Origin: an uncultured Erysipelotrichaceae bacterium
Lineage (GTDB): Bacteria; Bacillota_I; Bacilli_A; RF39; UBA660
Length of the DNA: 36,683 bases
Direction of reading: 5' to 3'
NCBI GenBank assembly: GCA_902783895.1
Contig: CACZST010000014.1
Location: 1-36,683 of the forward strand
The notes under the pieces were generated by a model. It had not been told where the DNA came from, did no database searches, and saw only the letters and a list, made by a program, of their open reading frames with translations. A program made the position numbers and the translations under genes. Below are positions 7,133-13,790 of this stretch, piece after piece. Each line of letters begins with the position of its first letter. Position 1 is the stretch's first letter.

Positions 7133-8429
7133 ACTTAAATTTTTAACTAAGATGAGTCTTGACCGTAAAATTAAAACTAAGTGGTTTTTACTTGCTAATA
7201 TAATATTTGCTGTTTTAATTATTGGTCTTTGTAATATTGATAGTATAATTAAATCTTTTGGTGGCGATTTTAGTGATGCTCAAAAAGTATATGTTATAGA
7301 TAATTCTAATAAGATATATGATATTTTAGATAATCAAAATAAGGCATATAAGAAAATATTAGATAATAGTGAATCTGCATTTGAACTTAAAAAAACTGAT
7401 AAGAAGGCAGATGAAATTATAAAGAAAAATAAAAAGGCTTGGGTTTTAATTATTGATAATGATAATGATAATTATATTAAAGCAAAAATAATTTCAGAAG
7501 GTTATATTAATGCGACTGATTATGCACAAATTAATTCTATGCTTAATAGTGTTAAACAACAATATGCAATTTCTTTAAGTAATATTAATCCAGATGAACT
7601 TAGTAAGATTGATGCTCCTATTAAAATAGATAGGAAAATACTTGATGAAAGTAAAAAAAGTGAATCAGAAAGTACAAATATGATTATGAATACTGTATTT
7701 CCAATTGTTATTTTACCATTTTTTGCTTTGACGATATTTTTAGTTCAAATGGTTGGAGCTGAGGTTAATGATGAAAAAACAACTAGAGGTATGGAAATAA
7801 TTATTTCTAATGTTTCACCAAAGGTCCATTTCTTTTCTAAAGTGATTGCGAGTAATTTATTTGTAATTATTCAAGGTGCTTTATTAATTTTATATGGGGC
7901 GATTGGTCTTTTAACAAGAGGACTATTTAATAAGGGTAAGGCATTTGATATTTCAGGTCTTGATATTTCGTCAGCTTTAGATAGTATTATGAAAACAGAT
8001 TTAGCATCACAATTAGGTTATGTGATTGTTCTTGCATTAATTTTAATGATTATTACTTTTATTGGATATTCACTTTTAGCTGGAATTCTTGCTTCTATGA
8101 CAACAAATACAGAAGATTTCCAACAACTTCAAATGCCAGTTATGATTTTATCTTTAGTTGGTTATTATTTAGCTATGATGGCAGGATTTTTTGAGGGTTC
8201 ATTATTTATTAAGATATTCGCATTTGTTCCATTTATATCGGCTATTTTAGCTCCATCACTTTTAGTTTTGGGTCAAATAGGCATATTTGAATTTATAATC
8301 GCAATTATTTTAATGGGTATAACTGATTATTTATTAATTAAATATGGTTTAAGAATATATAAAGTTGGGATTTTAAATTATTCTTCTAAGGATTTATGGA
8401 AGAAAATGTTTAAAGCTTTAAGGAGATAG
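7122..8429 (+). CDS. ABC-2 type transporter permease, NatB-like
   Basis: Membrane partner of the preceding ATPase. One N-terminal helix (about 15-40) is followed by a large, probably extracytoplasmic, domain of about 150 residues and then about six helices from residue 190 on. The block EVNDEKTTRGMEIIISNVSP is typical of ABC-2/NatB permeases. I prefer the ATG at 7122 (MKNKLKF) over an in-frame GTG at 7113, because AGGTGAG at 7111-7117 then serves as its ribosome binding site. It overlaps the ATPase gene by 11 nt. Confidence 0.88.
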   Translation: MKNKLKFLTKMSLDRKIKTKWFLLANIIFAVLIIGLCNIDSIIKSFGGDFSDAQKVYVIDNSNKIYDILDNQNKAYKKILDNSESAFELKKTDKKADEIIKKNKKAWVLIIDNDNDNYIKAKIISEGYINATDYAQINSMLNSVKQQYAISLSNINPDELSKIDAPIKIDRKILDESKKSESESTNMIMNTVFPIVILPFFALTIFLVQMVGAEVNDEKTTRGMEIIISNVSPKVHFFSKVIASNLFVIIQGALLILYGAIGLLTRGLFNKGKAFDISGLDISSALDSIMKTDLASQLGYVIVLALILMIITFIGYSLLAGILASMTTNTEDFQQLQMPVMILSLVGYYLAMMAGFFEGSLFIKIFAFVPFISAILAPSLLVLGQIGIFEFIIAIILMGITDYLLIKYGLRIYKVGILNYSSKDLWKKMFKALRR

Positions 8430-8430
8430 T

Positions 8431-8820
8431 ATGGAATTCTTAGAAAAGCATAGATTTATGATTGTTATATTTGTATTTATTGTTTTAGTATTAGCTGTTT
8501 CTTCTAAAGGTGAAGTGAATGATATAGTAAATAGTGGTAATGAAACTTCTGTTTCTAAATTAGTTAATGATAAAAATGTGGTTATAATTGATGTTAGAGG
8601 TTATGATGATTATAAAATGGGACATATTCCTAATGCGATTAATGTTTCTTATAATGGTATTATAGATAATATTGATTATAATAAGAATACAAAAATTGCA
8701 GTATACTGCAATAATGGGTCATTAAGTCATGTGGCAGCCCAGCAACTTCATGATGCGGGATATAAAAATGTATATGATATGGGCTCAATAAAAAATTATA
8801 AAGGTAAGCTTAGTAAATAG
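8431..8820 (+). CDS. Membrane-anchored rhodanese-domain protein
   Basis: 129 aa: an N-terminal membrane helix (about 9-25), then a single rhodanese domain on the extracytoplasmic side. IIDVRGYDDYKMGHIPNAIN is the usual N-terminal half, and the active-site loop is CNNGSLS with catalytic Cys93. Rhodaneses carry sulfane sulfur; the physiological acceptor is unknown. It starts 1 nt after the permease stop with AAGGAGA upstream, so it is the last gene of the operon, just ahead of tRNA-Leu. Confidence 0.88.
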   Translation: MEFLEKHRFMIVIFVFIVLVLAVSSKGEVNDIVNSGNETSVSKLVNDKNVVIIDVRGYDDYKMGHIPNAINVSYNGIIDNIDYNKNTKIAVYCNNGSLSHVAAQQLHDAGYKNVYDMGSIKNYKGKLSK

Positions 8821-8832
8821 ATTACCTTTTAT

Positions 8833-8919
8833 GCATGGATGGCGGAATAGGTAGACGCGCTACTTTGAGGGGGTAGTGAAGGAGACTTCGTGCCGGTTCA
8901 AGTCCGGTTTCATGCACCA
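8833..8919 (+). tRNA. tRNA-Leu (anticodon GAG)
   Basis: A complete 87-nt class II tRNA with encoded CCA. The acceptor stem GCATGGA pairs with TTTCATGC. The anticodon stem CTACT/GGTAG encloses TTGAGGG, with anticodon GAG reading CUC/CUU. The long variable arm and the GGTTCAAGTCC T-arm are clear. It sits 12 nt after the rhodanese gene and is probably processed from the same transcript. Confidence 0.96.
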
Positions 8920-8932
8920 AATATGTAATAAA

Positions 8933-8970
8933 AAGGCAATTGCTTTAGGCAATTGTCTTATAATTTTTTT
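8933..8970. terminator. Terminator between tRNA-Leu and the converging ClpX-like gene
   Basis: A 10-bp stem (8933-8942 with 8950-8959, one G-T pair) is followed on the plus strand by ATAATTTTTTT. On the minus strand it overlaps the end of the ClpX-like gene and is followed by T-rich sequence, so it can serve both directions. Confidence 0.8.
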
Positions 8971-9455
8971 GTTAAAACATATGGTTTATTATTTTCATCA
9001 GGTTTTACTAAAGATATACTTTTATATTCTCCAGCAAAAATTCTAAATAGGGCACTACTGATACATTCATCAAAGACTGTTTTTAAACTTCGGGCACCAC
9101 TTTGTTTTTCCATGGCAAGTGTAGCGATGTAATCGATAAATTCATCATTAAATTTAAAGTCTATTACTAATATTTCGAATAATTTTTTGTAAGTATTTAA
9201 TGGACTAAAATCTGATTCTTTTAATATTTTTATGATATCTTCTTTTTGTAGTGGATTCATAGGAATAGTTTTTGAAAATCTTCCAATTAATTCTTTCATA
9301 ATTCCATATTTTATAAAATCTTCAGTATTTAATTTTTGATAATTATCAGTATTTGTTATTCCAGTAAAGGCGCCTAAACCAACTATTGTTAATTTTGATG
9401 TATCAAATTTTTTACCATTAAAATAGAAAACAGTACCATCAAGTAGTTTTAACAA
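8958..9455 (-). CDS. ClpX-like AAA+ ATPase, C-terminal part after an in-frame stop
   Basis: This is the second half of the gene at 9498-10307, in the same frame. Translation through the TAA gives DSQSHVSRIGVQRSLLKLLDG, the usual ClpX segment after Walker B. The part holds sensor 1 (IVGLGAFTGI), the arginine-finger box (ELIGRFSK) and sensor 2 (SGARSLKTVFDE). The insert that carries the ClpP-binding IGF loop in ClpX is missing: about 15 residues separate sensor 1 from the arginine finger. A TTG at 9453-9455 could be a restart, but no ribosome binding site precedes it. It is either the tail of a pseudogene or of a gene whose stop is suppressed or an error. Confidence 0.7.
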   Translation of the reverse strand: MLKLLDGTVFYFNGKKFDTSKLTIVGLGAFTGITNTDNYQKLNTEDFIKYGIMKELIGRFSKTIPMNPLQKEDIIKILKESDFSPLNTYKKLFEILVIDFKFNDEFIDYIATLAMEKQSGARSLKTVFDECISSALFRIFAGEYKSISLVKPDENNKPYVLTKKL

Positions 9456-9497
9456 TGATCTTTGAACACCGATCCTTGAAACGTGGGACTGGCTATC

Positions 9498-10307
9498 TTA
9501 GGATTTTTCAGCAAGTTTATCAAATTCATCAATAACTAATATTCCTTTTTCAGCAAGATTAATATCTCCGTTTGCGGCAAGACATAAATCTTCAAGCATA
9601 TCATTAATTTTTCTTCCTTGATAACCGGTTTCTGAAAGTGATGTAGCATCTTCAATTACTAAGGGTATTTTATAAATTTTTGATATTCTTTTTAGTATTT
9701 CTGTTTTTCCTGTACCGGTTGAACCATAAATTAGTATATTTTCTTTTAATTTAGCAATTAAGTCCATATCTAAATTTGAGTTTACTATTTTTTGATTTTT
9801 AAATAAAGAGGTAAGTATTTGCATTATTTGTTCATCTTGAGATATGATTGTTTTCTTTATTGATGAATACATAGATGATATGTCTGTATTTTTTTCAAAT
9901 TCTTCTTCATCAAAGTCTTTATTTTCATTTTCTAGTTTTTCGATTAATTTTTCATCTGTAAGACATACTACACTCCAATATTCTTTTGATCTTATATAAT
10001 ATTTATGTGTTTTTTCTAATTTATTTTTCCTTATTTTTTTAAAGTTAACATAGTTGCCAATTTCTTCTATTGCTTTATCTAAATCATCTTCCACAAATAC
10101 GTATTCTTCTTCATTTTTTTCTTTGTTTATAAAACTTGCGAGGATATTTGCTTTATTACCAGTTATTATATTACATAGTTTAATTTTTTTAGTGTTGGTG
10201 AAACCAATACCAACTACATAATCAATTAACTCGAAAATTTCATAATTTTTTCTTTTAAAATCTATATATCTTTTTTTGAATAAATATCCAATTGTTAACT
10301 CTGTCAT
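9498..10307 (-). CDS. ClpX-like AAA+ ATPase, N-terminal part
   Basis: 269 aa ending at a TAA just after Walker B. The N-terminal 150 residues are not the ClpX zinc finger and are unrecognised. The AAA+ core starts near 155 with Walker A GSTGTGKT (195-202), a pore loop GYQG (228-231, where ClpX has GYVG) and Walker B ILVIDE (256-261). The 14 codons after the stop continue the ClpX alignment without a shift, so only this one codon separates the two halves. A GGAGGAAT site precedes the ATG. The combined gene of 450 codons would encode an unfoldase-like ATPase, probably ClpP-independent because the IGF loop is absent. Confidence 0.75.
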   Translation of the reverse strand: MTELTIGYLFKKRYIDFKRKNYEIFELIDYVVGIGFTNTKKIKLCNIITGNKANILASFINKEKNEEEYVFVEDDLDKAIEEIGNYVNFKKIRKNKLEKTHKYYIRSKEYWSVVCLTDEKLIEKLENENKDFDEEEFEKNTDISSMYSSIKKTIISQDEQIMQILTSLFKNQKIVNSNLDMDLIAKLKENILIYGSTGTGKTEILKRISKIYKIPLVIEDATSLSETGYQGRKINDMLEDLCLAANGDINLAEKGILVIDEFDKLAEKS

Positions 10308-10330
10308 AATATTCCTCCAATATATGAGGT

Positions 10331-10339
10331 ATTATATCA
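10331..10339 (-). promoter_or_regulatory. Promoter of the ClpX-like gene
   Basis: On the minus strand TGATATAAT (extended -10) lies at 10331-10339, about 24 nt before the start codon. The -35 is weak. Confidence 0.6.
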
Positions 10340-10430
10340 TATTTTTGTATTTAATTATTTAGTGTTAGTATATTTAAAAGTAGTTTGTTTTTAATTTATT
10401 TAAAAGTTTTATATTTTAAAAATTAATTTA

Positions 10431-10439
10431 TGTTATAAT
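10431..10439 (+). promoter_or_regulatory. Promoter of the cadherin-like repeat gene
   Basis: TGTTATAAT, an extended -10, lies 13 nt before the AAGGAGG of the next gene. It is identical to the rpsB extended -10. No good -35 is seen. Confidence 0.6.
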
Positions 10440-10457
10440 TATAGAAGGAGGCTTCAT

Positions 10458-11579
10458 ATGAAAAAATTTATTTCACTTATATCTATTATGATGGTTTTAT
10501 TTATGCCTTTTTCAGTACTTGCTGAAGATCCAGTAAATCCTGGGACAGGTGATAATCCACCAGTTACTGATCCAGCTTTACCGCAGCAACCACCTGCTCA
10601 AAATGAACAAAATAATCAGAATAATCAAGGAAATCAAGGAAATCAAAATAATCAAAATTCAAATACTCAAAATTTTTATAAACAGACATATGAGAAAAGT
10701 AATGATGCAAATTTAGGATTACTAGAAGTTGATGGACAAAGTATTTCAATAAGTAATGAAATGTATTTTGAAACTGGAAATGCAACTCCTTCAATTGTTG
10801 CTAAACCTAGTAGTAATAAAGCATCAATTAAAATTGATAAGCCGGATAAATTATCATTTGGTGATAACATTATTAAAATAACAGTTACGGCGGAAAACTT
10901 TTATGTTGTTAAGGAATATACGTTAAATCTTAAATTAGTTAGTACCGATGCGACTATTAGTAGTTTAAAAATAGATGGTAAAGATGTTAAAGTATCTGAT
11001 GAAATGAGTGTTCGAACTGATAAGAAAAAATTAGATATTAAAGTAAAGACAGCTAATGATAAAGCTAGTGTAAATATTGAAAATAATGATAATTTAAAAT
11101 TGGGTAAAAATAAGATTATAATTAAAGTTACTGCTGAAGATGGTAAGACTACCCAAGATTATGTTATTAATGTTACTAGGGTTAACAAATTAATTGGTGA
11201 TGTCGGTATAACAGTTTGGGTAAACAATGAGAAGGTAACTTTTAAGAAATATAAAAGTAATATTATTTATATAAATAATGATGTTTCTAAAATTAATATA
11301 AAATATAAATTATCTGATAAATATGCAGAAATAGATTTGAAATATGATAAAAATATTGAAGTAGGGAATAAAACAATTAAATTTAAGGTTACAGCTGAAA
11401 ATGGTAAGGTTCAGGAGTATGAACTTTATATTCATCGTTTTAGTGTTTTCGAAGAGGTTTTAGCTTCGGGACTTGGAGTAATTATTTTTGGGATTATTAT
11501 TATAATTATTTATCATTTTGTAACTAAATTTAAAAAGGCTTCAAGAAGAAAAATATATAAATTTTCTAAATTTGATTAA
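10458..11579 (+). CDS. Secreted membrane-anchored protein with cadherin-like beta-sandwich repeats
   Basis: 373 aa. A signal peptide (1-22, ending VLA) leads to a Pro- then Gln/Asn-rich spacer (about 25-72). Three related beta-sandwich modules follow (about 80-155, 156-240 and 245-330). Each ends in a strand like KITVTAENFYVVKEYTLNL, IIKVTAEDGKTTQDYVINV or KFKVTAENGKVQEYELYIH, which is the cadherin-like beta-sandwich (PF12733-type) pattern. One membrane helix (about 337-355) and a basic cytoplasmic tail end the protein. It stands alone with its own promoter and terminator. A surface structural or adhesive role is inferred. Confidence 0.85.
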   Translation: MKKFISLISIMMVLFMPFSVLAEDPVNPGTGDNPPVTDPALPQQPPAQNEQNNQNNQGNQGNQNNQNSNTQNFYKQTYEKSNDANLGLLEVDGQSISISNEMYFETGNATPSIVAKPSSNKASIKIDKPDKLSFGDNIIKITVTAENFYVVKEYTLNLKLVSTDATISSLKIDGKDVKVSDEMSVRTDKKKLDIKVKTANDKASVNIENNDNLKLGKNKIIIKVTAEDGKTTQDYVINVTRVNKLIGDVGITVWVNNEKVTFKKYKSNIIYINNDVSKINIKYKLSDKYAEIDLKYDKNIEVGNKTIKFKVTAENGKVQEYELYIHRFSVFEEVLASGLGVIIFGIIIIIIYHFVTKFKKASRRKIYKFSKFD

Positions 11580-11582
11580 TTA

Positions 11583-11613
11583 AAAACGTTTCTTTTGGGA
11601 AACGTTTTATTAT
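11583..11613 (+). terminator. Terminator after the cadherin-like gene
   Basis: A perfect 10-bp stem AAAACGTTTC/GAAACGTTTT (11583-11592 and 11599-11608) with loop TTTTGG is followed by AT-rich sequence. Confidence 0.8.
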
Positions 11614-11717
11614 AAAAAAAGACTTTTGACAAGTGTTAGCAATAAAAAATTAGACACTCTTTCAGCTATAAATTGTACCCTATAAAATGGACACGATAGG
11701 AATTTAAAATTTATTAA

Positions 11718-12638
11718 TTATTGATTTGAAGAAGATGATTTCTGTATTGAACAGGACTCATTTTTTTTTAGATTCCATTGATATCTATAATTGTTATAAT
11801 ACTCTATATATCTAGCAATTTCAACTTGTAATTCTTCAAAATTGGAACAAACTTTAAAATCAACTTCATCTTTCATATGTCCAAAAAATGATTCTTGCGG
11901 TGCATTATCCCAACAATTTCCTTTTCTAGACATTGATTGACCTAATTTTAATTCTTTTAACAATGATTGAAAAGTTGGACTTGTATAATGACTTCCTTGA
12001 TCAGAATGTACAAAAGCATCTTCTGGAATAGGGACATTTTTTTGCTTTATTATATCCCACATGGTATCTAAAACAAAATCTAAATATAAATTTGTTGATA
12101 ATCTATATGCCATAATCTCATTTGTAGAAGCATCTTTTATTGTAGATAAATATGCTCTTTTATAATAACCATAAGACAAATAGGTAATATCAGTTAATAA
12201 TACTTTTCCTGGTTTTTCCTGTTTAAATTCACGATTCAATTTATTTTCAATAGTTCTATGTTCTAAATCTTTTTTCAACATCTGCTTATAGGGCTCTGCC
12301 TTTCTAATAGGGCAAATAATATCATATTTTCGCATTATTCTTCTAATATGTTTTAGATTAAAAACAATTTTATCCTCGTTTTCAAGAGTCATCTTAATTC
12401 CTTTTGCACCTTTTTTATATCCGTGTCTTGTAAAAGCATCTAAAATAACGTCTCTATCTTTTTCGTCTTGTATTTCTTTTTTATTTCTATTTTGAATAGA
12501 TTTTTCGCTAAAGTAATTATAATAACCACTTCTAGATACTTCAGCTAAACTACATAAATATTTAACTTGAGCTTTTTCATCATATTTTTTAACAAGTTCT
12601 TTTATAATTTCATAGACCTGACTTGTATAATTTTTCAC
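11718..12638 (-). CDS. IS3-family transposase OrfB (DDE integrase core)
   Basis: Catalytic subunit. An HTH_21-like segment (RRIMRKYDIICPIRK) precedes the rve core. The DDE residues are visible in LLTDITYL, FVHSDQGSHYTS and NAPQESFFGHMKDE, and the C-terminal YIEYYNNYRYQWNLKK is typical. 306 aa is full length. The GTG start overlaps the orfA stop as GTGA. The two frames are in a -1 relation, with A AAG GGG just before the orfA stop (12638-12644), so an OrfAB fusion by frameshifting is possible as well as re-initiation. Confidence 0.93.
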   Translation of the reverse strand: MKNYTSQVYEIIKELVKKYDEKAQVKYLCSLAEVSRSGYYNYFSEKSIQNRNKKEIQDEKDRDVILDAFTRHGYKKGAKGIKMTLENEDKIVFNLKHIRRIMRKYDIICPIRKAEPYKQMLKKDLEHRTIENKLNREFKQEKPGKVLLTDITYLSYGYYKRAYLSTIKDASTNEIMAYRLSTNLYLDFVLDTMWDIIKQKNVPIPEDAFVHSDQGSHYTSPTFQSLLKELKLGQSMSRKGNCWDNAPQESFFGHMKDEVDFKVCSNFEELQVEIARYIEYYNNYRYQWNLKKNESCSIQKSSSSNQ

Positions 12639-13369
12639 CCCTTTCTTAAGGCCGAAACTTTTTTTAAGTATTCATTTTCCATTTCTAACTGGTTAACTCT
12701 CCTTTGTAAATACTTAATATCTTTTAATTTTTTCTTTTTTTCTTCATTAGTTTCTTTATGTATAGGATGGTAGTTATTTTTACTAAAAGATGGATCATGG
12801 GAAGCTTGTTTTTTCCAATTTCTAGTACATATTTTTATTCTTCTTTTTCCGATTAATAATGGATCTAACCCAAATTCTGAAAATATTTGTAAATTGCCTT
12901 TTCCTTTATTAAATTCCTTTATAAATATGATTTTAAATTCCTTTGTAAAAGTAATTTTATCTTTACTTATAAATTCTATATATTGATTTTGACTAAGTTT
13001 ATTAATTTGTTCATCAGTATAATTTTCTACTAATTTTCCCCCATCAATTGGTATATACTTTATTTTTCCCTTATCATTTAAAACTGGATAAGCACCTTTG
13101 ATTCTAATGGCTTTCCTTTTTCCATTTTCTTCTACTATTTTAAATTCTTTAGACCAATTGTGTTTATTTGCTTTAATTGATGATAATCCTATTTCATCTG
13201 GATTAAAACTACAGTTTTCAAATATTTCTAGAATTCTTTTGCCTTTATTTAAATCTAAAATAACTTTCTTTCTAAATTTCTCTGTATAAATAATATGATC
13301 TTGAGCAAATGTAAGAATATACTTGTTTTCTAATAATTCTTTTTTTCTTTTCTTTGTAAATTTTGGCAT
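12635..13369 (-). CDS. IS3-family OrfA with duplicated helix-turn-helix region
   Basis: DNA-binding subunit of the IS. At 244 aa it is longer than most OrfA proteins (about 90-175 aa). The extra length comes from an internal duplication: about residues 16-72 (ILTFAQDHIIYTEKFRKKVI) and 131-185 (IEFISKDKITFTKEFKIIFI) share the same pattern, each with an HTH-like segment. A leucine zipper (LQRRVNQLEMENEYLKK, about 220-238) for multimerisation ends the protein. An AGGAGG site lies upstream of the ATG. It appears intact. Confidence 0.88.
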   Translation of the reverse strand: MPKFTKKRKKELLENKYILTFAQDHIIYTEKFRKKVILDLNKGKRILEIFENCSFNPDEIGLSSIKANKHNWSKEFKIVEENGKRKAIRIKGAYPVLNDKGKIKYIPIDGGKLVENYTDEQINKLSQNQYIEFISKDKITFTKEFKIIFIKEFNKGKGNLQIFSEFGLDPLLIGKRRIKICTRNWKKQASHDPSFSKNNYHPIHKETNEEKKKKLKDIKYLQRRVNQLEMENEYLKKVSALRKG

Positions 13370-13407
13370 ATTATTCCTCCTTTATTATAATTTTATCATA
13401 TCAAAAA

Positions 13408-13429
13408 AGATAGGTGTTTTTTCCTATCT
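13408..13429 (-). terminator. Read-in blocking terminator inside the IS end
   Basis: On the minus strand a 7-bp stem AGATAGG/CCTATCT with an 8-nt loop is followed by TTTTTT, upstream of orfA. Such hairpins commonly shield IS transposase genes from outside transcription. Confidence 0.65.
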
Positions 13430-13555
13430 GTCTATTTTTATGGGTACAATTTATACTTTGATTAAGTGCTAACCAATTGGTGAGTACTCAACTTTGCGAT
13501 GTTAAGTATTCCCTTTTTTATTTTATACAAGTTTCCTTGACATATTCATAATAAC

Positions 13556-13580
13556 ATAAAAACGACTTTTTGACAAGCCG
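13556..13580 (-). terminator. Probable tRNA-Thr terminator
   Basis: On the minus strand CGGCTT/AAGTCG (6 bp, one G-T pair) around GTCAAA is followed by TTTTTAT, about 40 nt beyond the tRNA. A similar sequence occurs on the other side of the IS near 11612-11633. Between the IS end (13449) and this point I see no gene, only a 24-bp near-palindrome at 13465-13488. Confidence 0.5.
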
Positions 13581-13620
13581 CTTTACTAATACTCGAAAAT
13601 ATCCGAGTTTGGTATCAATC

Positions 13621-13696
13621 TGGTGCCGAAAACAGGACTTGAACCTGCGACCTGCTGATTACGAAACAGCTGCTCTACCAACTGAGCTAATTCGGC
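13621..13696 (-). tRNA. tRNA-Thr (anticodon CGT)
   Basis: A complete 76-nt tRNA with encoded CCA. The acceptor GCCGAA pairs with TTCGGC, the D-arm is GCTCAGTTGGTAGAGC, and the anticodon loop TTCGTAA gives anticodon CGT, reading ACG. The T-arm GCAGG/CCTGT with TTCAAGT is present. The last pairs of the acceptor and anticodon stems are T-T mismatches, but overall it matches bacterial tRNA-Thr(CGU). Confidence 0.93.
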
Positions 13697-13767
13697 ATTA
13701 TTAATAATTACATTTTAATTATATACTATTTTAAATTAATTTGGTAGGGTTTTCTATTAAATTAGTG

Positions 13768-13773
13768 TATAAT
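13768..13773 (+). promoter_or_regulatory. Possible mutL -10 element
   Basis: TATAAT lies 18 nt upstream of the mutL ATG. No convincing -35 is seen, so this is a weak call. Confidence 0.4.
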
Positions 13774-13790
13774 TATTTTAGGTGATTTTT

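Larger units (their letters stand above)
11674..13448 (-). mobile_element. IS3-family insertion sequence, complete
   Basis: About 1.77 kb holding orfA and orfB on the minus strand. The ends are inverted: a perfect 14-bp repeat at 11667-11680 and 13442-13455, with imperfect pairing continuing about 20 bp inward (GGACACGATAGG against the reverse of CCTATCTGTC). If the ends are TG...CA, the flanks share only AT; if one base shorter, both flanks are AATT. The target is itself palindromic, so the exact boundary is ambiguous. A minus-strand hairpin plus U-run at 13408-13429 lies between the right end and orfA and would block transcription reading in. No gene is interrupted. Confidence 0.88.

Noticed and set aside
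10564-10794. Minus-strand reading frames over the Gln/Asn-rich part of the cadherin-like gene
   Set aside because: They mirror low-complexity codons of the real gene, have no ribosome binding site and resemble no protein.
13465-13488. Near-palindrome AGTGCTAACCAATTGGTGAG and following ACT as a CIRCE heat-shock operator
   Set aside because: CIRCE is TTAGCACTC-N9-GAGTGCTAA; here the half-sites are in the wrong order and spacing, and no chaperone gene follows. Left as an unexplained palindrome.
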